Origin: Domibacillus enclensis | GTDB lineage: Bacteria; Bacillota; Bacilli; Bacillales; Domibacillaceae | Direction of reading: 5' to 3' | Assembly (NCBI RefSeq): GCF_900156125.1 | Contig: NZ_FTLX01000004.1 | Location: 310,001-374,000, forward strand | Length of the DNA stretch: 64,000 nucleotides | In this document: positions 52,261 to 63,281 of the stretch, one piece after another | Layout: each line of letters opens with the position of its first letter | Position numbering within the stretch: position 1 is the stretch's first letter | Notes under the pieces: model-generated | What the model was told of the DNA's origin: nothing | Seen by the model: the letters and a program-made list of their open reading frames with translations, nothing else | Database searches by the model: none | Position numbers and translations under genes: made by a program

Positions 52261-53574
52261 ATGAAAAAACGAATCGGCTTAACATGGATGGCAACAGCAG
52301 CGCTTTTATTGGGGGCATGCGGCGGTGAGTCACAGGAATCATCCGGCTCAAATGGTGACAGCGATGGCAAAGTGACGCTCAAGTTCCATCACTGGGTAAA
52401 GGAAGATGTGGGCAAATGGGAAGAAACCATTGCCAAATTTGAAGAAGCGAATCCAGACATTGATGTGGAGTCGATTCCACTTGTTGACAACATGACGGCA
52501 GCCGATTATTTAAAGCAGCTGGACTTGCTGGCATCCGCCGGTGAACAAATGGATGTGCTCATGTTTAATAACTCCAGTGAACTGGCCAAACGAGTGGACG
52601 CTGGTCTTGTGGCACCCGTGGATTCTTTTATGGAGGAAGAGGGGGTCGAGATGGATGAAGAATACAATAACGCATTCCCTCAAATTGACGGCAGCTACTA
52701 CGGTCTTCCGATGAAAAGCGTTGTGAACCTGGTGATGATGAATAAGTCACATCTGGATGAAGCAGGTCTTGAAATTCCAACAGACTGGACGTGGGAGGAG
52801 TACCGCGAATATGCGAAAAAGCTGACGACAGACGACCATAAAGGATCGTACTTCCATACATGGCCCGACTTTTACCATATGGTGAAAATGCACGGGCAGT
52901 CATCCGGAAATATGATCCTAAACGAAGACGGTTCGTCGAATGCGTCGAATCCCCTTCTGCGTGAATCTCTGCAGCTCCGGTATGATTTAGAGCAAACGGA
53001 CAAATCATCTGTGCCGTTGTCAGAATCGCTTTCTCAAAAGCTGAACTACCGTCAGCAGTTTTTTGCTCAGGAAGTCAGCATGGTGCCTACAGCAAGCTTT
53101 ATGATTACCGAATGGGGTGAATTTACGCCGGAGTTTGAAATTGCCTGGGCACCGTGGCCGAAAAACAGCGAAAGCGATCCGATCCGTGGCGTCTATGGCG
53201 GCGACTTGATCAGTATTGCTGAATCTTCGGAGAATAAAGAAGAGGCATACAAGTTTATTCGCTGGATGACAACAGAAGGAATTGTCGATCAAAGCGTCTG
53301 GGTGCCGTCTTGGACAGGAGCGGATACGAATACAGTTCTTGAAGATTTAATTGCGAATACGCCGAAGCCTGAAGCGGTCCATCTGGAGTCCTTGAAGCAC
53401 GTGCTGTCTTCTACAGAAAAAGTGGAAACGTTTATACCAAAAGGCTACATTACCGAAGCGTTAAATGAAATGAATGCGGAAGCCGAGCTGTATTTGCTTG
53501 GAGAGCAAGATTTGGATACAACGGTCCAGAACATGGAAGAGCGCGTTCAAGCAGTCGTTGACGCCAACCAATAA
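52261..53574 (+). CDS. Sugar-binding lipoprotein of the ABC transporter
   Basis: The 437-residue extracellular solute-binding protein (family 1) has a lipoprotein signal with lipobox LLGAC, whose Cys (about residue 20) becomes the lipid-anchored N-terminus. It is followed by a flexible Ser/Gly linker and the mature fold beginning VTLKFHHWVKEDV. ATG 52261 has GGGGGAG 7 nt upstream. It delivers substrate to the two permeases just upstream. The sugar is not predictable: no glycoside hydrolase or catabolic gene accompanies it. Confidence 0.93.
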   Translation: MKKRIGLTWMATAALLLGACGGESQESSGSNGDSDGKVTLKFHHWVKEDVGKWEETIAKFEEANPDIDVESIPLVDNMTAADYLKQLDLLASAGEQMDVLMFNNSSELAKRVDAGLVAPVDSFMEEEGVEMDEEYNNAFPQIDGSYYGLPMKSVVNLVMMNKSHLDEAGLEIPTDWTWEEYREYAKKLTTDDHKGSYFHTWPDFYHMVKMHGQSSGNMILNEDGSSNASNPLLRESLQLRYDLEQTDKSSVPLSESLSQKLNYRQQFFAQEVSMVPTASFMITEWGEFTPEFEIAWAPWPKNSESDPIRGVYGGDLISIAESSENKEEAYKFIRWMTTEGIVDQSVWVPSWTGADTNTVLEDLIANTPKPEAVHLESLKHVLSSTEKVETFIPKGYITEALNEMNAEAELYLLGEQDLDTTVQNMEERVQAVVDANQ

Positions 53575-53638
53575 TGCGGTAAGATGAGTAGAGAAGGACT
53601 GCCCTTCTCTACTTTCGCTCGTTAAAGGGGGCGTGGAT

Positions 53639-55447
53639 ATGAAAATAGTCCAGAGGCTGCGTAATTTATCGATGCGGCAGCGTCTTGTGACAGCTGTTGT
53701 TTTGTTCGTGCTGCTGCCATGGGCGATGATGTTTTTTTTATCAAGCTATTTGCTGAAAGGGATGCTTGAAGAAAGAGCAGTCAAGCAGTCAGAGGATGTC
53801 CTGCTGACCGTTTCCTCGCTTGTACGGCAGTCGTTTGATGATATGATGTACGTTTCGAATATGTTCCAGTTGGATGCAGGCATCGTTTCGCTGCTGAAGG
53901 AATACCGTCAGCTGGATCAAAACGACCCGCGCTTTGACTCGAAAAATGCTCTTCATCATTTGAAAATCGATCAATATTTAGAAGCGTCATCTCATTTGTT
54001 AACGCCTGCTTACGTGACCATTTTGCTGAACGACGATTTAGCTTACACAAGCTATCCGCAGTATGAATACAACCCGCGTTCCTTTTACAAGATGCCGCTG
54101 CTTCAAGAGCTGATGCGGGAAGGCTCTTCACAAATCGATTGGATTGGCACGCATGAAAATTACATTGCCTCTCATAAGGACTCGTCTCCGTATGTGATTA
54201 CGATCGCACGGGCATTAAAAGAATACCAGCGCACATACGGCTACACAGTCATCAGTGTACGAGAAGAATTCATTAACGAGTCGTTTCGCCCATTTTCCAA
54301 AGACGGACGCCAGTTATTTCTCGTCAATCGGGATGGTATTGTGCTTTCAAGTGAACAGGAAGAAACTATTTTGAAACCGCTGCCATTCGAAGTCGAGAAA
54401 AAAGGCATTGTTACGTATGAAGGGCGCGATCACCTTCTGGTGGCGACGCCATTTGCCGCGACGGACTGGCAGCTTGTGACACTCGTTCCATACCGGGAAA
54501 CAGTCGGGTCCATCAACAGCATTACGCGGGCAGCGCTTTTTATTCAAGGCGTCTTTTTATTGCTATTTTTAATCGGGCTGCTCGTGCTGGTGCGGGAAAT
54601 AACAAAGCCGGTTGCTGTCATTGGCGGCGTCATGCGGCGGGTAAAGGAAGGCGATCTTCATGTCCGCACCGGCATCCGTGGCGATCATGACATCGCGGAG
54701 CTTTCTGGGACGTTCGATGGCATGCTGGACCAAATTGAAGACATGATTGAAACGATTAAAGATCAGGAAGAAGGAAAACGACAGGCCGAGCTGGATCTTC
54801 TGCAGGCTCAAATTAACCCTCATTTCCTATTTAATGTGCTCAATGCGATCCGCCTTCATATTGCCATGAACGGTGACAAAGAAAGTGCGCAGCTGATTCA
54901 CTCGCTGTCGACACTTCTCCGGATGACCATTAACCGGAACAATCCGTTTTTGACGTTAAAAGAGGAGCTGTCTGTGGTGAAGGAGTACGTGCGGCTGATG
55001 AATTTCCGGCATGGGAGCAGCGTTTTGCTCGAGACAGACTGCGCAGAGGAATCGCTTTTATCAGAGGAGGTGCCTCGCTTTCTCCTGCAGCCGCTCATTG
55101 AAAATGCGATCATTCACGGCTTTTACGAGCGGAGCGGCACCATTCGTATTTTCGTGATGGAAGAATCGCCCGGATTTTTCACTATTCACATTTCTGACGA
55201 CGGAGCTGGAATGGATGAAGATGCACTTGAACAGCTCCGGTCTCATGTGAAAGAGCCATCTGACATAAACCGCGCTTCTTCTTTTAGTGGCATTGGCACG
55301 GCCAATGTGCACGAACGCCTTCGCTTGATTTACGGCGGTCAGGTTCAAATGGAGATCAACAGCCAGCTCGGACGAGGTACGCGCATCTCGCTGCACTTGC
55401 CTAGAAAAGGAGGAGACGATCATGTATCGGATCGCAATTGTAGATGA
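53639..55447 (+). CDS. YesM-type sensor histidine kinase
   Basis: The 602-residue membrane kinase has TM1 (about 15-38), an extracellular sensor domain of about 250 residues, TM2 (about 300-322), HAMP (about 323-375), a His_kinase domain with phospho-acceptor in QAQINPHFLFNVLNAIR (His near 392), and a HATPase with LLQPLIENAIIHG (N box) and DDGAGMDED (G1). ATG 53639 is set by AAAGGGGG 7 nt upstream. Its stop overlaps the response-regulator start by 26 nt. It probably senses the sugar or its binding protein and activates the transporter. Confidence 0.94.
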   Translation: MKIVQRLRNLSMRQRLVTAVVLFVLLPWAMMFFLSSYLLKGMLEERAVKQSEDVLLTVSSLVRQSFDDMMYVSNMFQLDAGIVSLLKEYRQLDQNDPRFDSKNALHHLKIDQYLEASSHLLTPAYVTILLNDDLAYTSYPQYEYNPRSFYKMPLLQELMREGSSQIDWIGTHENYIASHKDSSPYVITIARALKEYQRTYGYTVISVREEFINESFRPFSKDGRQLFLVNRDGIVLSSEQEETILKPLPFEVEKKGIVTYEGRDHLLVATPFAATDWQLVTLVPYRETVGSINSITRAALFIQGVFLLLFLIGLLVLVREITKPVAVIGGVMRRVKEGDLHVRTGIRGDHDIAELSGTFDGMLDQIEDMIETIKDQEEGKRQAELDLLQAQINPHFLFNVLNAIRLHIAMNGDKESAQLIHSLSTLLRMTINRNNPFLTLKEELSVVKEYVRLMNFRHGSSVLLETDCAEESLLSEEVPRFLLQPLIENAIIHGFYERSGTIRIFVMEESPGFFTIHISDDGAGMDEDALEQLRSHVKEPSDINRASSFSGIGTANVHERLRLIYGGQVQMEINSQLGRGTRISLHLPRKGGDDHVSDRNCR

Positions 55448-56807
55448 TGATATAGTGGTATTGTCTTTTTTGGAGAAAATGATTGATTGGGAAGAACACG
55501 GCTTTTCACTGACTCATGTGTTTCGGGACAGCTTAAAAGCCGCTGAGCAGCTGTTAGAGGATCAAGTCGACTTGGTGATCACAGACATCGGCATGCCAAG
55601 AATGAACGGGATTGAACTGATTCGTTATTTACGGGAAAGCGGACGTCCAGTGCAAAGTGTGATTTTGTCGTGTCACGATGAATTTCATTTTGCTCAGCAG
55701 GCGCTGAAGCTTGGCACGCTCGATTATATGCTGAAGGAAACGATGGAAATAGATAGTGTAGAAGAGCTGCTGAATCGGGTGAAAGAACGTCTTGATGAAG
55801 AGCAGCTTCGTTCTGCCTCGTCTCTACAGGAAGAGGCGATTGCTTATTTCCAACAGGAACAGGAACAAGACCGGTGGTTTGCTTTCGTATTTACAGATGA
55901 AAAGGCTTCCTGGGCGCAAGTGCCGGTTCTTCAGGAAGAAATGCCAAAAAAAAGCCGTTTGTATGTTTATGAAGAAGCGTACTTTTTGGAAATAGCGAAA
56001 AATCAGTCGGTCGATTTTATAAACAGCTGGGCGCGGCCTCATACTGTGCTGTATAGTGACAGCCGGGCAAAGCTTTTGGGTCACATGGAACAGCGCTTTT
56101 ATTTGGCGAAAGGAGCTTGTGCAGCAGTGGTGGATGTCCCGTTTCAAGAAACAGACTGGTTTTCCTCGTATGATCATGGCTATCAAAAAGCGGAACATGC
56201 TCTTTTTCAAGAAAGCGAGGAAGCATTGTGTGAATGGACCGAGAACACGTTTTGCAGGCTTATTGATAAGCAGCCGCATCCTGACATTGCGCGCAGCTGG
56301 GCAGTAAAGCTGTTAGTGGATTTAGAGATGAAGGTCCGGTCGCTGTATGGAACAAACGGAGAGACTGCCCGTGTGGACCCGGATGTAAAGCAGGCACCGA
56401 CAGTTTTGGCTTTGAAAGAAGCGCTTTTAGCCGCTCTTGAAGAATTGCGTTGCTGCGTAAAAAGCCGTTTGGATGCGCCTCTTCACAGTGAAATTACCAA
56501 AGCTCAAAAATATGTCCGTCTTCACATTGACCAGAAAATCGGCTTGCAGGAAGTGGCCGACCACCTGCATTTAAATGCCAGTTATTTCAGCCGCCTGTAC
56601 AAGCAGCAAACCGGTGAAACATTTATTGCCTACGTAACAAAAGAAAAAATGAACCGTGCCAAAGAGCTGCTTGACCAAACAGAACGGACAGTGGAAGAGA
56701 TTGCTGACCTGCTTGGATACGAGCATAAAAGCTATTTCGTTAAGACGTTTAAAAAGCAGTATGGCATCCCGCCAAAAGAATACAGAAGCCGCCTGATTGT
56801 GGACTGA
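55422..56807 (+). CDS. YesN-type response regulator with AraC output
   Basis: The 461-residue regulator has a receiver domain with acidic pocket VDDD (7-10), phospho-acceptor Asp55 in VITDIGMPRMNG and the conserved Lys near 107, then a middle region of unknown fold, and a C-terminal AraC double helix-turn-helix (about 362-460: VADHLHLNASYFSRLYKQQT and the IADLLGYEHKSYFVKTFKK motif). Its AAAAGGAGG site lies inside the kinase gene. It completes the operon and probably activates the transporter genes. Confidence 0.94.
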   Translation: MYRIAIVDDDIVVLSFLEKMIDWEEHGFSLTHVFRDSLKAAEQLLEDQVDLVITDIGMPRMNGIELIRYLRESGRPVQSVILSCHDEFHFAQQALKLGTLDYMLKETMEIDSVEELLNRVKERLDEEQLRSASSLQEEAIAYFQQEQEQDRWFAFVFTDEKASWAQVPVLQEEMPKKSRLYVYEEAYFLEIAKNQSVDFINSWARPHTVLYSDSRAKLLGHMEQRFYLAKGACAAVVDVPFQETDWFSSYDHGYQKAEHALFQESEEALCEWTENTFCRLIDKQPHPDIARSWAVKLLVDLEMKVRSLYGTNGETARVDPDVKQAPTVLALKEALLAALEELRCCVKSRLDAPLHSEITKAQKYVRLHIDQKIGLQEVADHLHLNASYFSRLYKQQTGETFIAYVTKEKMNRAKELLDQTERTVEEIADLLGYEHKSYFVKTFKKQYGIPPKEYRSRLIVD

Positions 56808-56822
56808 GCGGCTTCTTTTTTA
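56784..56822 (+). terminator. Terminator of the transporter/two-component operon
   Basis: The stem AGAAGCCGC / GCGGCTTCT is followed by T6 and overlaps the regulator stop codon. Confidence 0.82.
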
Positions 56823-56823
56823 T

Positions 56824-57732
56824 TTATTCCTTGTACAAATGATCGAGCGCGCTGCGAATAAGCGGGAAGCTGAACTGGAAGCCGTTTTGCGTGAGTTTTT
56901 CCGGCAGCACCTTTTGCCCGTCCAGGACAACCGTGCTCATTTCACCAAGCGCAAGCTTTAGAGCCGGCTCCGGTACGAAGAGCCAGTGCGGCTTCCCGAG
57001 CACTTTGGCCAATGTCTTGCCGAGATCGTTCATGCGGACAGGATTGGGCGCCGTCACGTTCATCGGTCCTTCAATGGATTCATGTTCAGCTGCAAATCGA
57101 ATCGCCCGGGCAACATCCTCCACGTGAATCCAGGACATCCATTGCCGCCCGGAGCCAATTTTCCCGCCGGCACCGTATTTGTATGGAAGCGCCATTCTGG
57201 GCAGCGCTCCATCTTCAGTACCGAGGATCACACCAAAACGGGCCAGCACCGTTCGAATTCCTGCTTTGTCTGCCTCAATGGCTTCTTTTTCCCACGTATC
57301 GACAACATTGCTTAAAAATCCGTGACCAGCTGCCGGAGAGGCTTCTGTAAATGCTTTTGTTTCAGAAATCGGGTAAATACCGATTGCACTCGCGTTTACA
57401 AGTACCTTTGGCTTTTGCTTCAGTTCCTTCATGATTCGAACGATTTCCTGTGTAGCAGCAATGCGGCTGCTTAAAATCCGTTTTTTACGCTCCTCCGTCC
57501 AGCGGCCGCTGTTAATCGATTCTCCCGCCAAATTAATGAAAACGTCGCTTCCTTCAAGCGCCGCCTCGGGTTTGGCACCGGCAGACAGCCATTTCACATA
57601 ACGAACGTGTGCTTCTTCTTTCTTATTTTCCGTGTTTCGCGTTAAAATAGTAACATCGTATCCGTGGCGGATCAGCTCTTCGGTAAGTTCCTTGCCAACG
57701 AATCCGGTTCCGCCTGCAATAACAGCTTTCAT
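56824..57732 (-). CDS. yfhF: TIGR01777-family NAD-dependent epimerase (YfhF)
   Basis: This 302-residue SDR-fold protein has the nucleotide motif GGTGFVG (about 7-13) at its N-terminus, the NLAGESIN segment (about 79) and the family C-terminal DUF1731-like domain (WLFVPEPALKLALGEM ... VLPEKLTQNGFQF). It is related to the cell-division inhibitor SulA-like protein of cyanobacteria, but enzymatic activity is undefined. ATG 57732 (or the adjacent 57735) follows GGGAGG; upstream ORF residues have no site. It is divergent from recX, as in B. subtilis. Confidence 0.9.
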   Translation of the reverse strand: MKAVIAGGTGFVGKELTEELIRHGYDVTILTRNTENKKEEAHVRYVKWLSAGAKPEAALEGSDVFINLAGESINSGRWTEERKKRILSSRIAATQEIVRIMKELKQKPKVLVNASAIGIYPISETKAFTEASPAAGHGFLSNVVDTWEKEAIEADKAGIRTVLARFGVILGTEDGALPRMALPYKYGAGGKIGSGRQWMSWIHVEDVARAIRFAAEHESIEGPMNVTAPNPVRMNDLGKTLAKVLGKPHWLFVPEPALKLALGEMSTVVLDGQKVLPEKLTQNGFQFSFPLIRSALDHLYKE

Positions 57733-57819
57733 CATGACGACCTCCCAGTTTTTTATATTACTAGTGTACCTGTTCTGCTCACTAAACAAACAAATCGAAT
57801 GTGCCATGGAGGAGATCAA

Positions 57820-58620
57820 GTGGGTGTGATTACAAAAATAGCCATACAGCAAAAACGAGTGGACCGTTATAATATAGATATTGACGGACAATATGCGTTC
57901 AGCGCGGACGAAGCGGTGCTCATTGAGTTTAACTTAAAAAAGGGGCAGACGCTTACAGAAGAAGATATTGCCCGCATTGGGCTTCGCGACGGTGTTCAGC
58001 GGGGTGTTAACACAGCCATCAACTTTCTGTCTATGCGGATGCGGTCTGAAAAAGAAGTGCGTGATTACTTGAAAAAGAAAGAGATCGATCAAGAGGCGCA
58101 CGAAGAAATCATGGAGCGGCTTGGGGCAATGGGGTATTTAAATGACGAGCAGTTTGCGGATGCGTATATTAAAACGCAGATTCAAACGACAGAAAAAGGC
58201 CCGGCTGTCATTTTGCGTGAATTAAAGGAAAAGGGAATCCGCGATGATACAGCGGCTTCACTGATGGAGCAGTTTACCGTAGAGGCGCAGGTTGAAAAAG
58301 CAGGTGTCCTCTTTGAAAAAGCGCTGAAAAAATACAAGAAAGATTCAGCTTTTCTCCAGCAAAAAAAAGCCGAACAGCTTATTTTGACTAAAGGCTATTC
58401 GGCGGCTGTGATGAAAAAAGCGGCCAACGCCCTTGAGCCGGACGAAGAAGCGGAACAAGAAGCACTCATGCACCAGGCCGAAAAAGCGCATCGCAGATAC
58501 CGGGCACTCGAAGCGCGTGAATACCGGCAAAAGATGAAAACGGCTCTTTACCGGAAGGGATTCGACTTAACGGACATTGACCGGGCAATTAACCGGCTGT
58601 TAGAGGAAGAGGAGAGATAA
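57820..58620 (+). CDS. recX: RecA regulatory protein RecX
   Basis: The 266-residue all-helical protein is built of three-helix repeats (FLSMRMRSEKEVRDYLKKKE, MGYLNDEQFADAYI, RELKEKGI, plus more), matching the long Bacillus RecX. It modulates RecA filaments. The start is taken as GTG 57820, preceded by GGAGGAG at 5 nt. A second in-frame GTG at 57826 is possible; the longer ORF at 57664 overlaps yfhF. It is followed 2 nt later by yfhH, whose ribosome site is inside recX. Confidence 0.92.
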   Translation: MGVITKIAIQQKRVDRYNIDIDGQYAFSADEAVLIEFNLKKGQTLTEEDIARIGLRDGVQRGVNTAINFLSMRMRSEKEVRDYLKKKEIDQEAHEEIMERLGAMGYLNDEQFADAYIKTQIQTTEKGPAVILRELKEKGIRDDTAASLMEQFTVEAQVEKAGVLFEKALKKYKKDSAFLQQKKAEQLILTKGYSAAVMKKAANALEPDEEAEQEALMHQAEKAHRRYRALEAREYRQKMKTALYRKGFDLTDIDRAINRLLEEEER

Positions 58621-58622
58621 AC

Positions 58623-58949
58623 ATGGAGCAGGAAAAGCGGTACAGTGAAATGAGTGAAGGGGAGCTGAAGCAGGAAATTGCACAGCTCCGGGAAAAAGCA
58701 CGCAAAGCTGAACAGCTTGGCATCGTCAACGAGTTTGCCGTGTACGAGCGGCGTGTGTCGATGGCGCAGGCGTATTTGCTGAATCCGGATGATTACAAGC
58801 CGGGGAGAATGTACGAGCTGAAAACGGACCCGGGGCAATACTTTAAAGTGGCATATTTAAATGGCGTATTCGCCTGGGGGTACCGGTTAAACGGGGATGG
58901 AGCGGAAGAGGGGATTCCGATTTCATTATTAAATAAAGGAGTGTCATAA
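58623..58949 (+). CDS. yfhH: DUF1811 protein YfhH
   Basis: The 108-residue cytosolic protein has an N-terminal helical half (YSEMSEGELKQEIAQLREKA) and a C-terminal beta-rich half (MYELKTDPGQYFKVAYLNGV, FAWGYRLNG), the DUF1811 pattern seen in B. subtilis YfhH. It lies in the recX-yfhH-yfhJ operon with 2-nt and 1-nt gaps. The function is unknown; co-conservation with recX is the only clue. Confidence 0.9.
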   Translation: MEQEKRYSEMSEGELKQEIAQLREKARKAEQLGIVNEFAVYERRVSMAQAYLLNPDDYKPGRMYELKTDPGQYFKVAYLNGVFAWGYRLNGDGAEEGIPISLLNKGVS

Positions 58950-58950
58950 G

Positions 58951-59220
58951 ATGGAAGAAACGTTTCAGAAATTAACAGAGCGGCTGCTTGAAAAAAACAG
59001 CCGCCTGTCAGTTGCACGCGCACGCACGTGGGTAGAGCTTCTATGGGAGGATTTTGAAACATCCTACGCAAAAGCAGGCTATGATTACCGAGGCAAGGAC
59101 TTTACAGAAAAAATGGTGACGCAGCTGATTGACAGCTACGGCACCAATATCCACGAATTCGCCGCCCGCAATCCGAAATACAAGCATCTGCTTGATGATT
59201 CAAGCGATACCGTACATTAA
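58951..59220 (+). CDS. yfhJ: WVELL-domain protein YfhJ
   Basis: This 89-residue protein contains the WVELLWEDFE motif (about 29-38) and HEFAARNPKYKHLLDD near the C-terminus, the WVELL family of bacilli. AGGAGTG in the end of yfhH precedes the ATG. It converges with yfhP; the two stop codons overlap by 4 nt. The function is unknown. The family is short and restricted to Bacillaceae relatives. Confidence 0.9.
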   Translation: MEETFQKLTERLLEKNSRLSVARARTWVELLWEDFETSYAKAGYDYRGKDFTEKMVTQLIDSYGTNIHEFAARNPKYKHLLDDSSDTVH

Positions 59221-60203
59221 TCACCCGGAAGAAATGTCAGCTTTTTGCGCAGTTTTTCTTCACTGAAAATCCAGCCGGTGTAGGACCCGATGATATTGTA
59301 ATCCAAATCAAGCTGAACGACAGCGACGAATGGATAGTATTCCTTGCTGCGGTAGCGAAGGTCAATAAACTTTACTTCATAACAATCATCATATTCGGCC
59401 ATTTCCCACCGGTATACAGGCGAAAAGTGAAGAAATGCGCCTAGATTTTTATCTTTTTTCGCAGCTTCAAAGAGGGTTGAGTCCGGTACAGGGACGCGCT
59501 TGTACTTGTCCAAAATTGTTACAGAGCGGCGAAAGCCTCTTGCCACATAAAAGTGATCCGGTGTTTTTACGGCGATGCGCCACTGGTTAAAGCGGATTGT
59601 CGGTGCGATAATGATTTCTTCCGCATCCGGAATTAAACGGCGGACCGAATGGCGAATAGCCGCCTGCATCTGAAAGCGGAGAATGTAATAAAGAAACAGC
59701 ACCGAATAAATGATGATAAAGGTCATTGCCGGATCAAAGCCGGCAAGCCACCAAAGCAGAAGCCCGATCACATGCATCGTAAAAATAAATGAATCAAACG
59801 TGTTAATCACGCCGAGTGCCACCCACCTGGATGAAAACGGACGAAGTGCCTGTGTGCCGTATGAATTGAAAATATCGACAAATACGTGCAGAAATACAGC
59901 GATTTGCGACCAAAGCCAGAGATGAAGCATATTGGCATCCGGAAAAACAAAAAACAGGGCGCCGGTGATCAGCAGCGGCCAAAGCAGTACAGCTGGTATC
60001 GAATGGGTCGCTCCCCGGTGGTTTCGGATATAAACCGCATTGTTGCGGAGTTTTAAAATCGTATCAATATCAGGCGCCTGCGACCCGATGACGGCGGCCG
60101 TCATGACCGCGTACTTTGTTACAGGATCTGCAGCCACAACGGGATCAAGTGTCGCAAGTCCCCCGAGTGCAAAGCCCATGACAATATGAGTGCCAGTATC
60201 CAA
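59217..60203 (-). CDS. yfhP: YdjM/YfhP-family membrane-bound metal-dependent hydrolase
   Basis: The 328-residue membrane protein starts [15 protein letters not shown], the conserved DxxTH metal motif, followed by [12 protein letters not shown] (about 57) and [11 protein letters not shown] (about 74), a His/Asp set typical of the LexA-regulated YdjM hydrolases. There are four to five TM helices and a soluble C-terminal domain. The start is TTG 60203 with AAAGGAGG 7 nt upstream; the product then matches B. subtilis YfhP in length. It is divergent from mutY. The substrate is unknown. Confidence 0.9.
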   Translation of the reverse strand: MDTGTHIVMGFALGGLATLDPVVAADPVTKYAVMTAAVIGSQAPDIDTILKLRNNAVYIRNHRGATHSIPAVLLWPLLITGALFFVFPDANMLHLWLWSQIAVFLHVFVDIFNSYGTQALRPFSSRWVALGVINTFDSFIFTMHVIGLLLWWLAGFDPAMTFIIIYSVLFLYYILRFQMQAAIRHSVRRLIPDAEEIIIAPTIRFNQWRIAVKTPDHFYVARGFRRSVTILDKYKRVPVPDSTLFEAAKKDKNLGAFLHFSPVYRWEMAEYDDCYEVKFIDLRYRSKEYYPFVAVVQLDLDYNIIGSYTGWIFSEEKLRKKLTFLPGD

Positions 60204-60294
60204 ATGGACAGCCTCCTTTACGAAAAGATCTAACGACAATAGTATTCCCGTTCTCGAGTCTATTGTAACATGCAGAAAGCGGAGGAAAAGAATT

Positions 60295-62126
<1,832 letters not shown>

Positions 62127-62134
62127 ATCCTTAC

Positions 62135-62164
62135 GCATAATCTTCTCCGTTTTCGGTCAATATA
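62135..62164 (+). promoter_or_regulatory. SigG-like forespore promoter of sspE
   Basis: GCATA (62135-62139), an 18-nt spacer and CAATATA (62158-62164) fit the SigG pattern GMATR-N18-CATNNTA with one mismatch. It begins 9 nt after the fabL stop and 57 nt before the sspE ATG. Confidence 0.65.
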
Positions 62165-62220
62165 ATCATCGTGGAGAGCAACAGGCCACAATGAAAAAAA
62201 TTAACCGCAGGGGTGAGAAG

Positions 62221-62544
62221 ATGAACAACAATCGCAATAAAACCGCAGCCGGTACAGACATCAACCACGTGAAAAAGCAAAATGCAGCTGCAGCACAGGG
62301 GCAGTACAAAACAGAGTTCGCTTCTGAGACGAATGTCCAGGAGGTAAAACAGCAAAACGCCGCTTCCGCTCAAAATGCAGGAGCAGGGTCGGCTCAAATG
62401 CGCCGGAATGCACGTAATATGACGGCAAACCCATCTAAAGCGTATGCAGAGGAATATGCGGCAGAAACAAATGTACAGGAAGTGCAAAAACAAAACGCCC
62501 AGTCGGAAGCACGCAAGAAAAATGCTTCTTCAAAACCTTATTAA
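62221..62544 (+). CDS. sspE: Gamma-type small acid-soluble spore protein
   Basis: The 107-residue Gln/Asn/Ala-rich protein has two related repeats (TEFASETNVQEVKQQNAAS, about 34-52, and EYAAETNVQEVQKQNAQSE, about 80-98). The EFASE sequence is the GPR germination-protease cleavage site. Gamma SASPs store amino acids in the spore and do not bind DNA. ATG 62221 has GGGGTGAG 6 nt upstream. It is a single-gene unit with a SigG-like promoter and a very strong terminator. Confidence 0.92.
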   Translation: MNNNRNKTAAGTDINHVKKQNAAAAQGQYKTEFASETNVQEVKQQNAASAQNAGAGSAQMRRNARNMTANPSKAYAEEYAAETNVQEVQKQNAQSEARKKNASSKPY

Positions 62545-62596
62545 ATGAAAACAAATGACGCCCCGGACTTCCAGGGCGTCATTTGTTTTCATTTAA
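62543..62596 (+). terminator. Long perfect terminator after sspE
   Basis: A 20-bp-plus stem (AAACAAATGACGCCC pairing with GGGCGTCATTTGTTT, extended by TGAA/TTCA) overlaps the stop codon and is symmetrical, so it may act on both strands. Confidence 0.88.
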
Positions 62597-62688
62597 GGGA
62601 TTAATCGTTATAATGGTAGATGAACGTTTTACCGTCCATGCAAAATGGGAATAAAAAAGCATGTGACGCTAGAAAGTAGGGGACAACG

Positions 62689-63219
62689 ATGGAGATTCCT
62701 GCAGAAGGTGAATCGGTGCAGATTCACAGCTACAAGCATAACGGCCACATTCATCGGGTGTGGGAAGAAACAGTTGTCGTAAAAGCAACTGAAAATATTG
62801 TCATTGGCGGAAACGACCGGACAATTGTAACGGAATCGGACGGACGGACGTGGGTCACACGCGAGCCGGCGATTTGTTACTTTCATACACGTAAATGGTT
62901 TAATATTATTGGCATGCTTCGTGCGGATGGCATTCATTACTATTGCAATATTAGCTCGCCATTCGTGTTTGACCAGGGGGCGCTCAAGTACATTGACTAT
63001 GATCTTGATGTGAAGGTTTTTCCGGATATGACGTACATTTTGCTTGATGAAGATGAATACAGGCAGCATAGCCGGGAAATGAATTATCCGGGAGTGATTG
63101 ATAAAATCCTGCGCCGGAATATGGATCACCTTTTGTTTTTAATTGAACAGCAGAAAGGGCCATTTTCGCCCGGATTTATTGAACGGTGGTACGGAAAATA
63201 CTCACAGCTATGCAAATGA
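62689..63219 (+). CDS. ygaC: DUF402 protein YgaC, nucleoside tri/diphosphatase-like
   Basis: The 176-residue protein has the same length as B. subtilis YgaC and S. aureus Ntdp. Family blocks are clear: [20 protein letters not shown] (about 56-75), [20 protein letters not shown] (about 84-103) and [20 protein letters not shown] (about 105-124), whose acidic residues bind divalent metal. In S. aureus this protein hydrolyses nucleoside tri- and diphosphates; the role here is inferred. AGGGGA precedes the ATG. Confidence 0.9.
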   Translation: MEIPAEGESVQIHSYKHNGHIHRVWEETVVVKATENIVIGGNDRTIVTESDGRTWVTREPAICYFHTRKWFNIIGMLRADGIHYYCNISSPFVFDQGALKYIDYDLDVKVFPDMTYILLDEDEYRQHSREMNYPGVIDKILRRNMDHLLFLIEQQKGPFSPGFIERWYGKYSQLCK

Positions 63220-63222
63220 AGG

Positions 63223-63256
63223 AGAACTGTCCTGATGCTGTAGGACAGTTCTTTTT
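63223..63256 (+). terminator. Terminator of ygaC
   Basis: The stem AGAACTGTCCT / AGGACAGTTCT is followed by T5. Confidence 0.85.
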
Positions 63257-63281
63257 CGTGGTGAAGCAAGGAGGGGAATAA

